Translations under genes and position numbers: made by a program
Shown here: piece by piece, positions 25,468-32,604 of the stretch
Numbering within the stretch: position 1 is the first letter of the stretch
How the letters are laid out: every line of letters starts with the position of its first letter
DNA from: Alphaproteobacteria bacterium
Lineage (GTDB): Bacteria > Pseudomonadota > Alphaproteobacteria > Rhizobiales > Aestuariivirgaceae
Length of the DNA: 33,924 nucleotides
NCBI GenBank assembly: GCA_028868695.1
Contig: JAGWTZ010000036.1
Coordinates: 1 to 33,924 of the forward strand
Direction of reading: 5' to 3'
The notes under the pieces: generated by a model
Databases searched by the model: none
Told to the model about the DNA's origin: nothing
Seen by the model: the letters and a program-made list of their open reading frames with translations, nothing else

Positions 25468-26664
25468 CTAACGAAAAAGCGGGTCGAGGTCAAACAGGCG
25501 GCGGTGCTGTTCGAGGGCGAAACTGTCGGTCATCCCCGCGAGAAAATCGCAAACCTGGCGTGCATAGTGCGGGGTGTCGGTGCGCGGGTGATCTTCGCGC
25601 CATTCGGCGGGCAGCAGCTTTTCATCATTCATGTAGGCTTCGAACAGGTTGCCGATGACGCGCTGGGCGCGGGCCATGATTTCCAGCACCCGGGGGTGCC
25701 GGTACATGTGGCTGGACAGAAAGCCCTGCAGCACGCGGTTGTTCTCGGCCATCTGGGCGCTGAAGCTGACAAGAGGCCGGCCGAGCAGCCGCACATCTTC
25801 AGGGCCATGCGGTTTCATGGATTTGATGTTGCGCGCGGTCTGCTCCAGCACGTCCATCACCATGGCGGAAATCACCCGGCGCACAGTTTCGTGGATGACG
25901 CGCGGGGTCTCCAATTTTGGGTAGGCCTTCAGCACCTGCCCCAAGGCCTGACCGGCCAGTGGCACATCGCCCAGGTCAATCACATCAAACAGCTTGGCGC
26001 GCAGACCGTCATCAATGTCATGGGCGTTATAGGCAATGTCGTCAGACAGGGCCGCGACCTGCGCTTCGGCGGAGGCAAAGGTGGCAAGGCGCAAGTCATG
26101 CGCTTCAGTGTATTCAATTATGGCAGCGGGCAGGCCTGTCTTGCGGTAGTGGCCAATGGCGTGGCCTTCGGCGTCAATCAGCGGGCCATTGTGCTTGACC
26201 AACCCTTCCAGCGTTTCCCAGGTGAGGTTGAGGCCGTCATAGGCGGCGTATTTGCGCTCCAGCTTGGTGACAATGCGCAGTGTCTGGGCGTTGTGGTCAA
26301 AGCCGCCATACGGCTTCATCAACTTGTCCAGCTCACGCTCGCCCGCGTGGCCGAATGGCGTGTGGCCAAGGTCATGGGCCAGGGCCAGGGCCTCGGTGAG
26401 GTCTTCATCCAGCTTCAGTGAACGGGCGATGGCGCGGGCCACCTGCGCCACCTCAAGCGAATGCGTCAGGCGGGTGCGGAAATGGTCGCCCTCGTGGGCC
26501 ACGAACACCTGGGTTTTCTGTTTCAGGCGGCGGAAGGCCGAGGCGTGGATGATCCTGTCCCTGTCGCGCGCAAAGCAGGAGCGGTGCGCCTCATTGGGTT
26601 CGGGGATCACCCGCCCGAGCGATTGAGCGGCGTGGCAGGCGAAGCTGGCGAGCCTCTCTGCCAT
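25468..26664 (-). CDS. dgt: dGTP triphosphohydrolase-like HD-domain protein
   Basis: The 398-residue protein is of the Dgt type that hydrolyses dNTPs to deoxynucleoside and triphosphate and so adjusts the dNTP pool. The HD metal site is present: the His in RTRLTHSLEVAQ, HD in LALAHDLGHTPFGH, and a downstream Asp in ALSDDIAYNAHDIDDG. RDRDRIIHASAFRRLKQKTQV near the start and HMYRHPRVLE near the end are also typical. I started at the ATG 26664 (MAERLASFACH); a TTG ten codons earlier (26694) is in frame. It is the first gene of the dgt-argS-SPOR-nagZ-scpAB run and divergent from the Fe-S carrier gene. Confidence 0.94.
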   Translation of the reverse strand: MAERLASFACHAAQSLGRVIPEPNEAHRSCFARDRDRIIHASAFRRLKQKTQVFVAHEGDHFRTRLTHSLEVAQVARAIARSLKLDEDLTEALALAHDLGHTPFGHAGERELDKLMKPYGGFDHNAQTLRIVTKLERKYAAYDGLNLTWETLEGLVKHNGPLIDAEGHAIGHYRKTGLPAAIIEYTEAHDLRLATFASAEAQVAALSDDIAYNAHDIDDGLRAKLFDVIDLGDVPLAGQALGQVLKAYPKLETPRVIHETVRRVISAMVMDVLEQTARNIKSMKPHGPEDVRLLGRPLVSFSAQMAENNRVLQGFLSSHMYRHPRVLEIMARAQRVIGNLFEAYMNDEKLLPAEWREDHPRTDTPHYARQVCDFLAGMTDSFALEQHRRLFDLDPLFR

Positions 26665-26711
26665 CAGCCCTGCCCATTGACTTTTGCGCCCCAAGGCACA
26701 ACATCTGGACC

Positions 26712-27044
26712 ATGAGCGAAGCCCAGATCAGCCTCACCCCGCGCGCCGCCCAGCGCATCTGTGAAATTGCCGCCAAGGCGCACCAGCCCGCGGCCTTGCG
26801 CATTGCTGTCAATGGCGGGGGCTGTTCGGGCTTTCAATATGAGTTCTCCCTCAATGCCGGGCGCGAGGCGGATGACACGGTGGTGGAGCGCGACGGCGCC
26901 ACCCTTTTGGTTGATTCCGTATCGCTGGTCCATATGGCGGGGGCGACGGTGGATTTTGTCGATGACCTGATGGGCCAATCCTTCCGGGTGGCCAATCCGC
27001 TGGCCAAATCGTCCTGCGGCTGCGGCACCAGCTTTGCGCTCTAG
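26712..27044 (+). CDS. erpA: A-type iron-sulfur carrier (ErpA/IscA family)
   Basis: A-type carriers deliver iron-sulfur clusters to target proteins. The 110-residue protein has all three conserved ligand cysteines: C38 in NGGGCSGFQYEF and C102/C104 in SSCGCGTSFAL, as well as LRIAVNGGG and the PLAKSSCGCG segment. C17 is extra. I use erpA because this position beside dgt is typical of ErpA-like proteins in rhizobia, but iscA cannot be excluded. A TTGACT at 26677 could be a -35 element, although the -10 candidate is weak. The next gene, xth, starts 3 bp after the stop. Confidence 0.85.
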   Translation: MSEAQISLTPRAAQRICEIAAKAHQPAALRIAVNGGGCSGFQYEFSLNAGREADDTVVERDGATLLVDSVSLVHMAGATVDFVDDLMGQSFRVANPLAKSSCGCGTSFAL

Positions 27045-27047
27045 CCC

Positions 27048-27830
27048 ATGAAGATCGCAACCTGGAACGTCAATTCGATCAAGGCCCATTTTGAGCAGGT
27101 GACGGAATGGGTGCGCGCTGAAAAGCCGGACGTTCTGTGCCTGCAGGAAATCAAGTGCGAGGCGCAGGCCTTTCCCGCCGCGGCGTTTGAAGAGCTTGGC
27201 TATGCCTGCGAAGTCAACGGCCAGAAAACCTATAACGGCGTGGCACTGCTGGCGCGGGGCAAGATTGAAAACGTGGTGCGGGGCCTTCCGGGCGATGATT
27301 CGGATGAGCAGGCCCGCTTTGTGATGGGTACTGTATTCGGCGCGTCGCGGCCTGTAACCGTGGCGGCGCTCTATTTGCCCAATGGCAACCCTGCCCCCGG
27401 CCCCAAGTATGACTACAAGCTGGGCTGGATGCAGCGCCTGAAAGCCCTGGCGCAAGAGCTGCTCAAGGCAGAAGGACCGTTTGTTCTGGCGGGTGACTAT
27501 AACGTGATTCCCGCCCTGGCAGATATGAAGCGGCCCGAGGCCTGGGTGAATGATGCGCTGTGGCTGCCGCCCAGCCGCGCGGCATTCCAGGAATTGACGG
27601 CGCTCGGGCTGACAGAGGCTTTCCGCGCCCTGCACCCGCGTGATTCGGGGGCTTATACGTTCTGGGACTATCAGGCCGGAGCCTGGCCCAAGAACAACGG
27701 CATCCGGATTGACCATCACCTGCTTTCGCCGCAGGCGGCGGACATGCTGGTGGCGGCGGAGATTCACCGCGAGGCGCGTGGCCATGAAAAGCCATCGGAC
27801 CATGTGCCCGTGGTCATCACGCTGGAATAG
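27048..27830 (+). CDS. xth: Exodeoxyribonuclease III
   Basis: XthA is the apurinic/apyrimidinic endonuclease and 3'-phosphodiesterase of base-excision repair. The 260-residue protein has all expected residues of the EEP fold: N7 in WNVNSIK, E34 in LQEIK, Y109 in LYLPNG, D150 and N152 in AGDYNVIP, D222-H223 in RIDHHLLSP and D251-H252 in SDHVPVV. The length is that of E. coli XthA. It is cotranscribed with the Fe-S carrier gene (3-bp gap), and a hairpin terminator follows. Confidence 0.95.
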   Translation: MKIATWNVNSIKAHFEQVTEWVRAEKPDVLCLQEIKCEAQAFPAAAFEELGYACEVNGQKTYNGVALLARGKIENVVRGLPGDDSDEQARFVMGTVFGASRPVTVAALYLPNGNPAPGPKYDYKLGWMQRLKALAQELLKAEGPFVLAGDYNVIPALADMKRPEAWVNDALWLPPSRAAFQELTALGLTEAFRALHPRDSGAYTFWDYQAGAWPKNNGIRIDHHLLSPQAADMLVAAEIHREARGHEKPSDHVPVVITLE

Positions 27831-27844
27831 CTGGCTGCAAAAGC

Positions 27845-27874
27845 AAAACCCGCCAGATCTCTCCAGCGGGCTTT
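27845..27874. terminator. Bidirectional terminator between xth and the phasin gene
   Basis: AAAACCCGC and GCGGGCTTT form a 9-bp stem (one G-T pair) with a 12-nt loop. Read on the minus strand it is followed by TTTTGCTTTT, which suits termination of the phasin transcript; on the plus strand the tail is only TTTCC. Confidence 0.6.
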
Positions 27875-27961
27875 CCTCAAACGCGTTTTGAACTCACGCG
27901 AACTTACCGGCCGGCGGGCACCTCAGGGAGGAGGAAGCACCCGCCGAAACTTTTGGGCCAA

Positions 27962-28312
27962 TTACTTGGCGACAGGAGCCTTCACGCCGAAAGCGGCGAA
28001 GGTGGCTTCATAAGGCTTGAAGGCGCTCTTGGTGGCAGCGGCAACCATTTCACCGAGCTTGGTGAATTCGGCGACAGCGGCGTCAAAGCTTTCCTTGGCA
28101 TAGGCCTGCTGCACTTCCACAGCCTTTTCAAAGGACTTGGCGGACACGGCGTTCTGCCAGACAGTGGCGCTCTTCTCGAAGGACTTCTTCGAGTAATCAG
28201 CCACTTCCTGGGCCACAGCCTGATAGCCCTTGGTCAGGGCAGCGCTGGAGGCGGCGAAAGCTTCGATGCCGTCCTTGTTCATGGCCTGCAGGTCTTCAAA
28301 CGACTTCATCAT
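27962..28312 (-). CDS. Phasin
   Basis: Phasins coat polyhydroxyalkanoate granules. The 116-residue, all-helical protein fits the phasin family in length and pattern: a short N-terminus (SFEDLQAMNKDGIEAFAAS), YQAVAQEVADYSKKSFEKSA, then AKSFEKAVEVQQAYAKESFD and a C-terminal TKSAFKPYEATFAAF. AAGGAG lies nearby before the start; there are two adjacent ATGs (28312 and 28309). It has a good promoter with two palindromes upstream. No pha biosynthesis genes are in the window. Phasin-like proteins also occur in bacteria without PHA, so granule binding is inferred. Confidence 0.88.
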   Translation of the reverse strand: MMKSFEDLQAMNKDGIEAFAASSAALTKGYQAVAQEVADYSKKSFEKSATVWQNAVSAKSFEKAVEVQQAYAKESFDAAVAEFTKLGEMVAAATKSAFKPYEATFAAFGVKAPVAK

Positions 28313-28358
28313 GATGATCTCCTTCGAGGAAAACGGTTAAACTGAATTCGATGAGCGG

Positions 28359-28387
28359 GATATATGTGCACTGCAACATGAAGTCAA
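28359..28387 (-). promoter_or_regulatory. Promoter of the phasin gene
   Basis: Read on the minus strand: TTGACT (-35, 28387-28382), a 17-bp spacer, then TATATC (-10, 28364-28359). Transcription would start near 28352, about 40 nt before the ATG. Confidence 0.7.
28367..28375. promoter_or_regulatory. Palindromic operator-like site 1 (TGCANTGCA)
   Basis: TGCACTGCA lies inside the spacer between the -35 and -10 elements of the phasin promoter. A protein bound there would block polymerase, so it suits a repressor site. PhaR-type regulators of phasin genes bind TGC/GCA-rich sequences; the identity of the factor here is inferred. Confidence 0.55.
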
Positions 28388-28396
28388 GAACTTTTT

Positions 28397-28405
28397 TGCA
28401 TTGCA
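28397..28405. promoter_or_regulatory. Palindromic operator-like site 2 (TGCANTGCA)
   Basis: TGCATTGCA lies 10 bp upstream of the phasin -35 element. Its centre is exactly 30 bp from that of site 1, about three helical turns, so two protein dimers could bind on nearly the same face of the DNA. Confidence 0.55.
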
Positions 28406-28550
28406 CAATCGACAGGTGGGCGTGTATTCCGGCCGGACAAAATGGGCTGAATCGGGAGCTGCGGCTTTTACCCGATGGTAAGGCCTGATTTACTATCAAG
28501 AAGGCGGAGCCATTGCCTCGGGGGCGGCAAGCTGTGTGGGAAGTAGAGAA

Positions 28551-29969
28551 TTGAAGTTGAAGCCTGTCGTCTCGTTTGCTGGAAAACTGCTGGCCGTTTG
28601 GCTGGCGCTTGGCATGTTTGGCCTTTCAGTGGCGGAAGCCCGCCCCCAGTTCTCGGCCATCACAGTTGATGCGCGCACTGGGCAGATCCTGTTCCAGGAC
28701 TCAATTGACGGCCTGCGGCACCCGGCCTCCCTGACCAAGATGATGACGCTTTATGTCCTGTTCCAGGATTTGAAGGCCGGGCGCATTACCCGCGCCACAC
28801 GCCTGCATGTTTCGGCGCGCGCTGCTGCCATGGCACCTTCGAAGCTGAACATGCACCCGGGCTCCACCCTCACAGTCGACGAAGCGATCAAGGCGCTGGT
28901 GACCAAATCAGCCAATGACGTGGCAGCCACCATTGCTGAAAACCTTGGCGGCTCGGAAGCCAATTTCGCGGCGCGGATGACGCGTGTTGCCCACTCGATC
29001 GGCATGAACCATTCCACCTTCAAGAATGCCTCGGGCCTGCCGAACCCCGAGCAGTATACCACCGCGCGCGACATGGCCACGCTGGGCCTGCACCTGATGC
29101 GCGACTTCCCGCAATATTATCCCTATTTCCGTGTCACCGCCTTCAACTTCCATGGCCGCACCATCCGCACCCATAACCGGCTGGTGGAGCATTATCCCGG
29201 CACCGATGGCATCAAGACCGGCTATATCGCCGATGCCGGCTTCAACCTTGTCACCTCCACCAGGCGCGGCGACAAGCGCCTTGTTGGAGTGGTGCTCGGT
29301 GCTCGCTCTTCCGCCACGCGCGGCCGCTTCATGATGGCGATGTTTGAAAAGAATTTCCCCAAGGCCAAGGAAGGGCAGACGATTGCCTCCATCGCCGGCT
29401 CGTCGCAGGGCGTGATCAATCCGCTGGCGGAAAAGAACACCGCGCAGGCCGCAGCTGAACCCGCCGCCGCAGCCGATGCAGTGGACAGCAAGGAGCTTGC
29501 TGCCGCCGCGCAAGACGCTGCCAGCGGCGAAGTTGACGCCAATGCCAGCGATGAAGACCAGGGCGACCAGGTGGCCACCAATGCCACGACGCCGGCTTCA
29601 ACTCCGAAGGTTTTGCAGGCGGCATTGGACACCACGGCCAGCAATAAGCTGCCGAACAAGCTGCCTTTTGCTGTCGTCTCGGCCAATGATGCTCCGGCCA
29701 ACCTTGCCACTGAACTGGCCACAAGCTGGAACATCCAGATCGGCTCATACCCTGACAAGAATCAGGCTGATGCCAAGATTGCCAGCATTCGCGGCCAGGC
29801 CACCAAGCTGCTGCAAGGCAAGCCCGGCTTCACCATTGCCGCCGATGTGAAGGGCAAGACGGTTTACCGCGCCCGCTTTGCCGGCTTTGACGCCGCCACG
29901 GCCAAGCGCGTGTGCGCCAAGCTCAGCCGCGCGGGCAATGGCTGCCTGCCGATCGCCCCGCAGAGCTGA
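28551..29969 (+). CDS. D-alanyl-D-alanine carboxypeptidase with C-terminal SPOR domain
   Basis: This penicillin-binding protein of the DacA/DacF (S11) type removes the terminal D-Ala of peptidoglycan stem peptides in the periplasm. From this start (472 residues) it has a signal peptide (VVSFAGKLLAVWLALGMFG, cleavage near AEA), SLTK at 60-63 with the nucleophile Ser60, the SAN motif at 120-122, KTG at 222-224, and after an Ala-rich linker a SPOR-like domain (SWNIQIGSYPDKNQADAKI to the end). I chose TTG 28551 because GGAAG lies eight bases upstream; a GTG at 28536 is an equal alternative. No ATG fits. It is divergent from the phasin gene. Confidence 0.92.
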   Translation: MKLKPVVSFAGKLLAVWLALGMFGLSVAEARPQFSAITVDARTGQILFQDSIDGLRHPASLTKMMTLYVLFQDLKAGRITRATRLHVSARAAAMAPSKLNMHPGSTLTVDEAIKALVTKSANDVAATIAENLGGSEANFAARMTRVAHSIGMNHSTFKNASGLPNPEQYTTARDMATLGLHLMRDFPQYYPYFRVTAFNFHGRTIRTHNRLVEHYPGTDGIKTGYIADAGFNLVTSTRRGDKRLVGVVLGARSSATRGRFMMAMFEKNFPKAKEGQTIASIAGSSQGVINPLAEKNTAQAAAEPAAAADAVDSKELAAAAQDAASGEVDANASDEDQGDQVATNATTPASTPKVLQAALDTTASNKLPNKLPFAVVSANDAPANLATELATSWNIQIGSYPDKNQADAKIASIRGQATKLLQGKPGFTIAADVKGKTVYRARFAGFDAATAKRVCAKLSRAGNGCLPIAPQS

Positions 29970-29976
29970 TTCCCTC

Positions 29977-30423
29977 TCACTTCAAAAGAATGTCGCGCGC
30001 CTGATTGATCTTGGCGGCGAGATAGTCGCTGCCGCCCTTGTCCGGGTGGTTGGCCAACTGCAGGCGCTTGTGCGCCGCCATGATGTCTTCGCGTGTTGCG
30101 CCGGACCGCAGCCCCAGAACAGCTAGCGCCTCATCCCTGCCCATCGGGCCGGATGGCGGCGGCGGTGCCGTCTGCTGTGTGGCCTGCGGCCTGGGCTTGG
30201 GCAGCAATTGCTGAAAACCCGCCATGCCAGCGCCAGCCACGAACACGGGAGCCGCCACAAACAGGTTTCCACGCAAGGCAAAGAGCGCGGCAACCGCCAT
30301 CAGCGCATAGCCCAGCACCTGCGTTGTAAACCCTCGCACCTGATCTTGCGGAAGCCGCCCCACCCGGCTGAAAAACCAAATGCCGCCGCCGAGAACGGCA
30401 ATGATGACAACAAGGCCCGGCAT
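29977..30423 (-). CDS. Membrane-anchored J-domain protein, Tim14/Pam18-like
   Basis: The 148-residue protein has hydrophobic helices at 1-18 and about 35-70 and a C-terminal J domain from about 95. The HPD motif is intact (H126-P127-D128) within LANHPDKGGSDYLAAKIN, so it should stimulate the ATPase of DnaK. The short J domain at the very C-terminus, the GGS after HPDK and the membrane anchor are the layout of the mitochondrial Tim14/Pam18. There is no zinc-finger or C-terminal substrate domain, so it is not DnaJ. Its start overlaps the stop of the EipB-like gene by one base (TAATG), so the two are translationally coupled. It faces the carboxypeptidase gene 7 bp away. Confidence 0.88.
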   Translation of the reverse strand: MPGLVVIIAVLGGGIWFFSRVGRLPQDQVRGFTTQVLGYALMAVAALFALRGNLFVAAPVFVAGAGMAGFQQLLPKPRPQATQQTAPPPPSGPMGRDEALAVLGLRSGATREDIMAAHKRLQLANHPDKGGSDYLAAKINQARDILLK

Positions 30424-31295
30424 TACTGCGGCGTTGCGCCTTGCGCATCTGGCAGCTTGGGCTTCTGTTGCGTTCCGTCGCAGGCCTCGTCGGGCAGCAT
30501 CTCCAGCTTCTGGAGGCGGCCCCTCATGGCATAGGTGCCATAGTCAAACAGCAGCTCGGTGGTCACGCCATTCTCATACATGTTGAAGCTGGCCTGGAAG
30601 ACGGGCGCATCGCTGCCCTTGTCTGCCGTTGCATAATAGCCAATGGAGAAAGGCCAGGAGGCCAGGCCCTGCAAGGGCTTGGCCTCGGCATTTGCCGTGT
30701 CCGGCGCATAGCTGCCCGCCTCGCGCTTCTTGCCGATGAAGGTGATGGCGCGGAAATAATTCGCGCCGTCCGAGCCGTCATAAATCAATGTCTCGTCCCG
30801 CGTTTCGCCCTTGGCGGCGGCGGCCAGCAGTTTCTTTTCATGGGCCGTGGGGAAAATCACTTCGGGGCCAACCGCGAACTGCGTGCCCTTGCCATCCTTG
30901 ATTTCGCCATGCGCCACCTGCCCGGGGCTTGGGCGTTTCACGCTGATGCGCGCCTGGTCAGCCACGGTCTTGTTCACATATTGGGTCTGATCCAGCTGGA
31001 ATTCGAGGCCGTCGGCCGTCTCAAAGGTGGTGGATTGCAGGTCCATCAGCTTTTCGCCCTGCTGGTCCTGCACGAAACGGTTGCCGATGCGCGTGGCCAC
31101 CGTATAGCCCGCGCATTCGCTGCCGCTCACCTCATAGGCAATGGCGCCATCCACCGGCACCGGGCCGGTGGAGGAATCAACCCGTGCGGGTTCAAAGGAA
31201 TAGAGCGCGCGGTAAGCCACAAGGCCGGCGGCGGGGGCCATGGTGGGCCACGCCATTCCGAAGATCATCGCCAGGTGAAGGGCCTTCATGCGCAT
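30423..31295 (-). CDS. EipB-like periplasmic envelope-integrity protein (DUF1849)
   Basis: The 290-residue protein has a signal peptide (MKALHLAMIFGMAWPTMAPA) and then a beta-rich domain that fits the DUF1849 family: AYRALYSFE, GAIAYEVSGSECAGYT, LQSTTFETADG and the later WPFSIGYY. In Brucella EipB a conserved disulfide joins one Cys near the N-terminus to one near the C-terminus; here the only two cysteines are C61 (SGSEC) and C272 (DEACDG), at matching places. EipB is needed for envelope stress resistance in Brucella; the exact activity is not known. It is divergent from the RidA-like gene and coupled to the J-protein downstream. The family assignment is from memory. Confidence 0.82.
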   Translation of the reverse strand: MRMKALHLAMIFGMAWPTMAPAAGLVAYRALYSFEPARVDSSTGPVPVDGAIAYEVSGSECAGYTVATRIGNRFVQDQQGEKLMDLQSTTFETADGLEFQLDQTQYVNKTVADQARISVKRPSPGQVAHGEIKDGKGTQFAVGPEVIFPTAHEKKLLAAAAKGETRDETLIYDGSDGANYFRAITFIGKKREAGSYAPDTANAEAKPLQGLASWPFSIGYYATADKGSDAPVFQASFNMYENGVTTELLFDYGTYAMRGRLQKLEMLPDEACDGTQQKPKLPDAQGATPQ

Positions 31296-31363
31296 GCGTT
31301 GTTTTCCAGACTCAAAGCTAGCATATAATGTTTGGCATCATAACGGCTTCAGGATCAAATGAC

Positions 31364-31843
31364 ATGGAATTGAACGGTACGGGCGCCATTGAGGCGAAGT
31401 TGAAACAGCTGGGCATTGTGCTGCCGGAGGCGGCCAAGCCTGTGGCAAATTATGTGCCATGGGTGAAAACCGGCAAGCTGGTGTTCGTGGCCGGGCAGAT
31501 CCCGCTCAAGGATGGCAAGCCACAGCAGCTTGGCGCCTTGGGCGCTGGCGTATCCGTGGAACAGGGGGCTGCGGCGGCGCGGCTGTGCGGCATCAACCTG
31601 CTGGCGCAGCTGAAGGCGGCCTGTGATGGGGATTTGGACCGCGTGGCGCGCGTGGTGAAGCTTGTGGGCTTCGTGAACTGTGCCGCTGACTTCACCGACA
31701 TTCCCAAGGTGGTGAACGGTGCGTCCGACTTGATGGTGGAGGTGTTCGGTGAGGCGGGCAAGCACGCGCGCTCGGCCGTTGGGGCACCTTCCCTGCCCTT
31801 GGGTGTTTCGGTGGAAGTGGAAGCGGTGGTGGAGATCAAGTGA
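31364..31843 (+). CDS. RidA (YjgF/YER057c/UK114) family protein
   Basis: RidA proteins hydrolyse reactive enamine/imine intermediates made by PLP enzymes. The 159-residue product has the family segments WVKTGKLVFVAGQIPLKDG, GVSVEQGAAAARLCGIN, VARVVKLVGFVNCAADF and the C-terminal HARSAVGAPSLPLGVSVEV, in which the Arg of HARSAVGA is the conserved substrate-binding Arg. It is longer than classic RidA (about 128) and belongs to the group with an N-terminal extension. I used ATG 31364 because AGGA lies nine bases upstream; an ATG at 31328 is in frame. The stop overlaps the next start by one base (TGATG). Confidence 0.92.
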   Translation: MELNGTGAIEAKLKQLGIVLPEAAKPVANYVPWVKTGKLVFVAGQIPLKDGKPQQLGALGAGVSVEQGAAAARLCGINLLAQLKAACDGDLDRVARVVKLVGFVNCAADFTDIPKVVNGASDLMVEVFGEAGKHARSAVGAPSLPLGVSVEVEAVVEIK

Positions 31844-32604
31844 TGCGTTTCACCCCGCAACTGCGCGCGCTGGATTGGCTGGTGCAGCGTCCCATCGCGC
31901 ACCGTGGCCTGCATGACGAAGCCAAGGGTGTGATTGAGAATTGCGATGCCGCCTTTGCTGCGGCAGTTGCGCAAGGCTATTCCATCGAATGCGACATCCA
32001 GCTCACCGCCGATGGCCAGGCCGTGGTGTTCCATGATGATGAGGTGGACAGGCTGCTTGACGGCCGCGGCAAGGTGAAAGCCTTCACCGTGAAGGAGCTG
32101 AAGGCCATGGCCTTCAAGGAGGGCAAGGACAGGGTGCAGACCCTTGCCGAGTTGCTGGAGCAGGTTTCCGGGCGCTCAACGCTGGTGATCGAGATCAAAT
32201 CCCTGTGGGATGATGACTTCACGCTGACGGACCATGCGCTCGAGGTTTTGGCCAACTACAATGGGCCGCATGCGCTGATGTCATTCGACCCGGATCTCGT
32301 GGCGCGCGTGGCTGCCGTGGCGCCGGAGGTGACGCGCGGCATCACCGCCGACCGGGTGATTGACCCCTATTATGATCCCCTGCCCGTGGCGCGGCGCGTG
32401 GCGATGCGGGAGTTTGCGCATTTGCCCTTCAGCCGCCCGCATTTTGTGTCGTTTGATTTTCACCAGCTGCCGTTTGCACCTGTCACCGAATTTCAGGCTG
32501 CGGGCTTTCCCGTCATCACATGGACGATCAAGAGCGAGGCGGATGCGCAGGCCGCGCGGCGCTGGAGTGACCAGATCACCTTCGAGAATTTCATTCCGGC
32601 ATGA
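31843..32604 (+). CDS. Glycerophosphodiester phosphodiesterase family protein
   Basis: GDPD enzymes hydrolyse glycerophosphodiesters to glycerol 3-phosphate and an alcohol. The 253-residue TIM-barrel protein has the catalytic motifs PIAHRGLHD (His-Arg), ENCDAAFAAAVAQGYSIECD (the Glu/Asp metal ligands) and ADGQAVVFHDDEVDRL (second His), and later VIEIKS, MSFDPD and WTIKSEADA. All catalytic positions are present. No signal peptide is seen, so it should be cytoplasmic. GGAG lies eight bases before the ATG. It is coupled to the RidA-like gene upstream and overlaps the FemAB-like gene by 4 bp. Confidence 0.94.
   Translation: MRFTPQLRALDWLVQRPIAHRGLHDEAKGVIENCDAAFAAAVAQGYSIECDIQLTADGQAVVFHDDEVDRLLDGRGKVKAFTVKELKAMAFKEGKDRVQTLAELLEQVSGRSTLVIEIKSLWDDDFTLTDHALEVLANYNGPHALMSFDPDLVARVAAVAPEVTRGITADRVIDPYYDPLPVARRVAMREFAHLPFSRPHFVSFDFHQLPFAPVTEFQAAGFPVITWTIKSEADAQAARRWSDQITFENFIPA

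Noticed and set aside
26677-26705. Promoter for the Fe-S carrier gene (TTGACT, 17 bp, AACATC)
   Set aside because: The -35 is good but the -10 matches only two positions; not reported as a feature.
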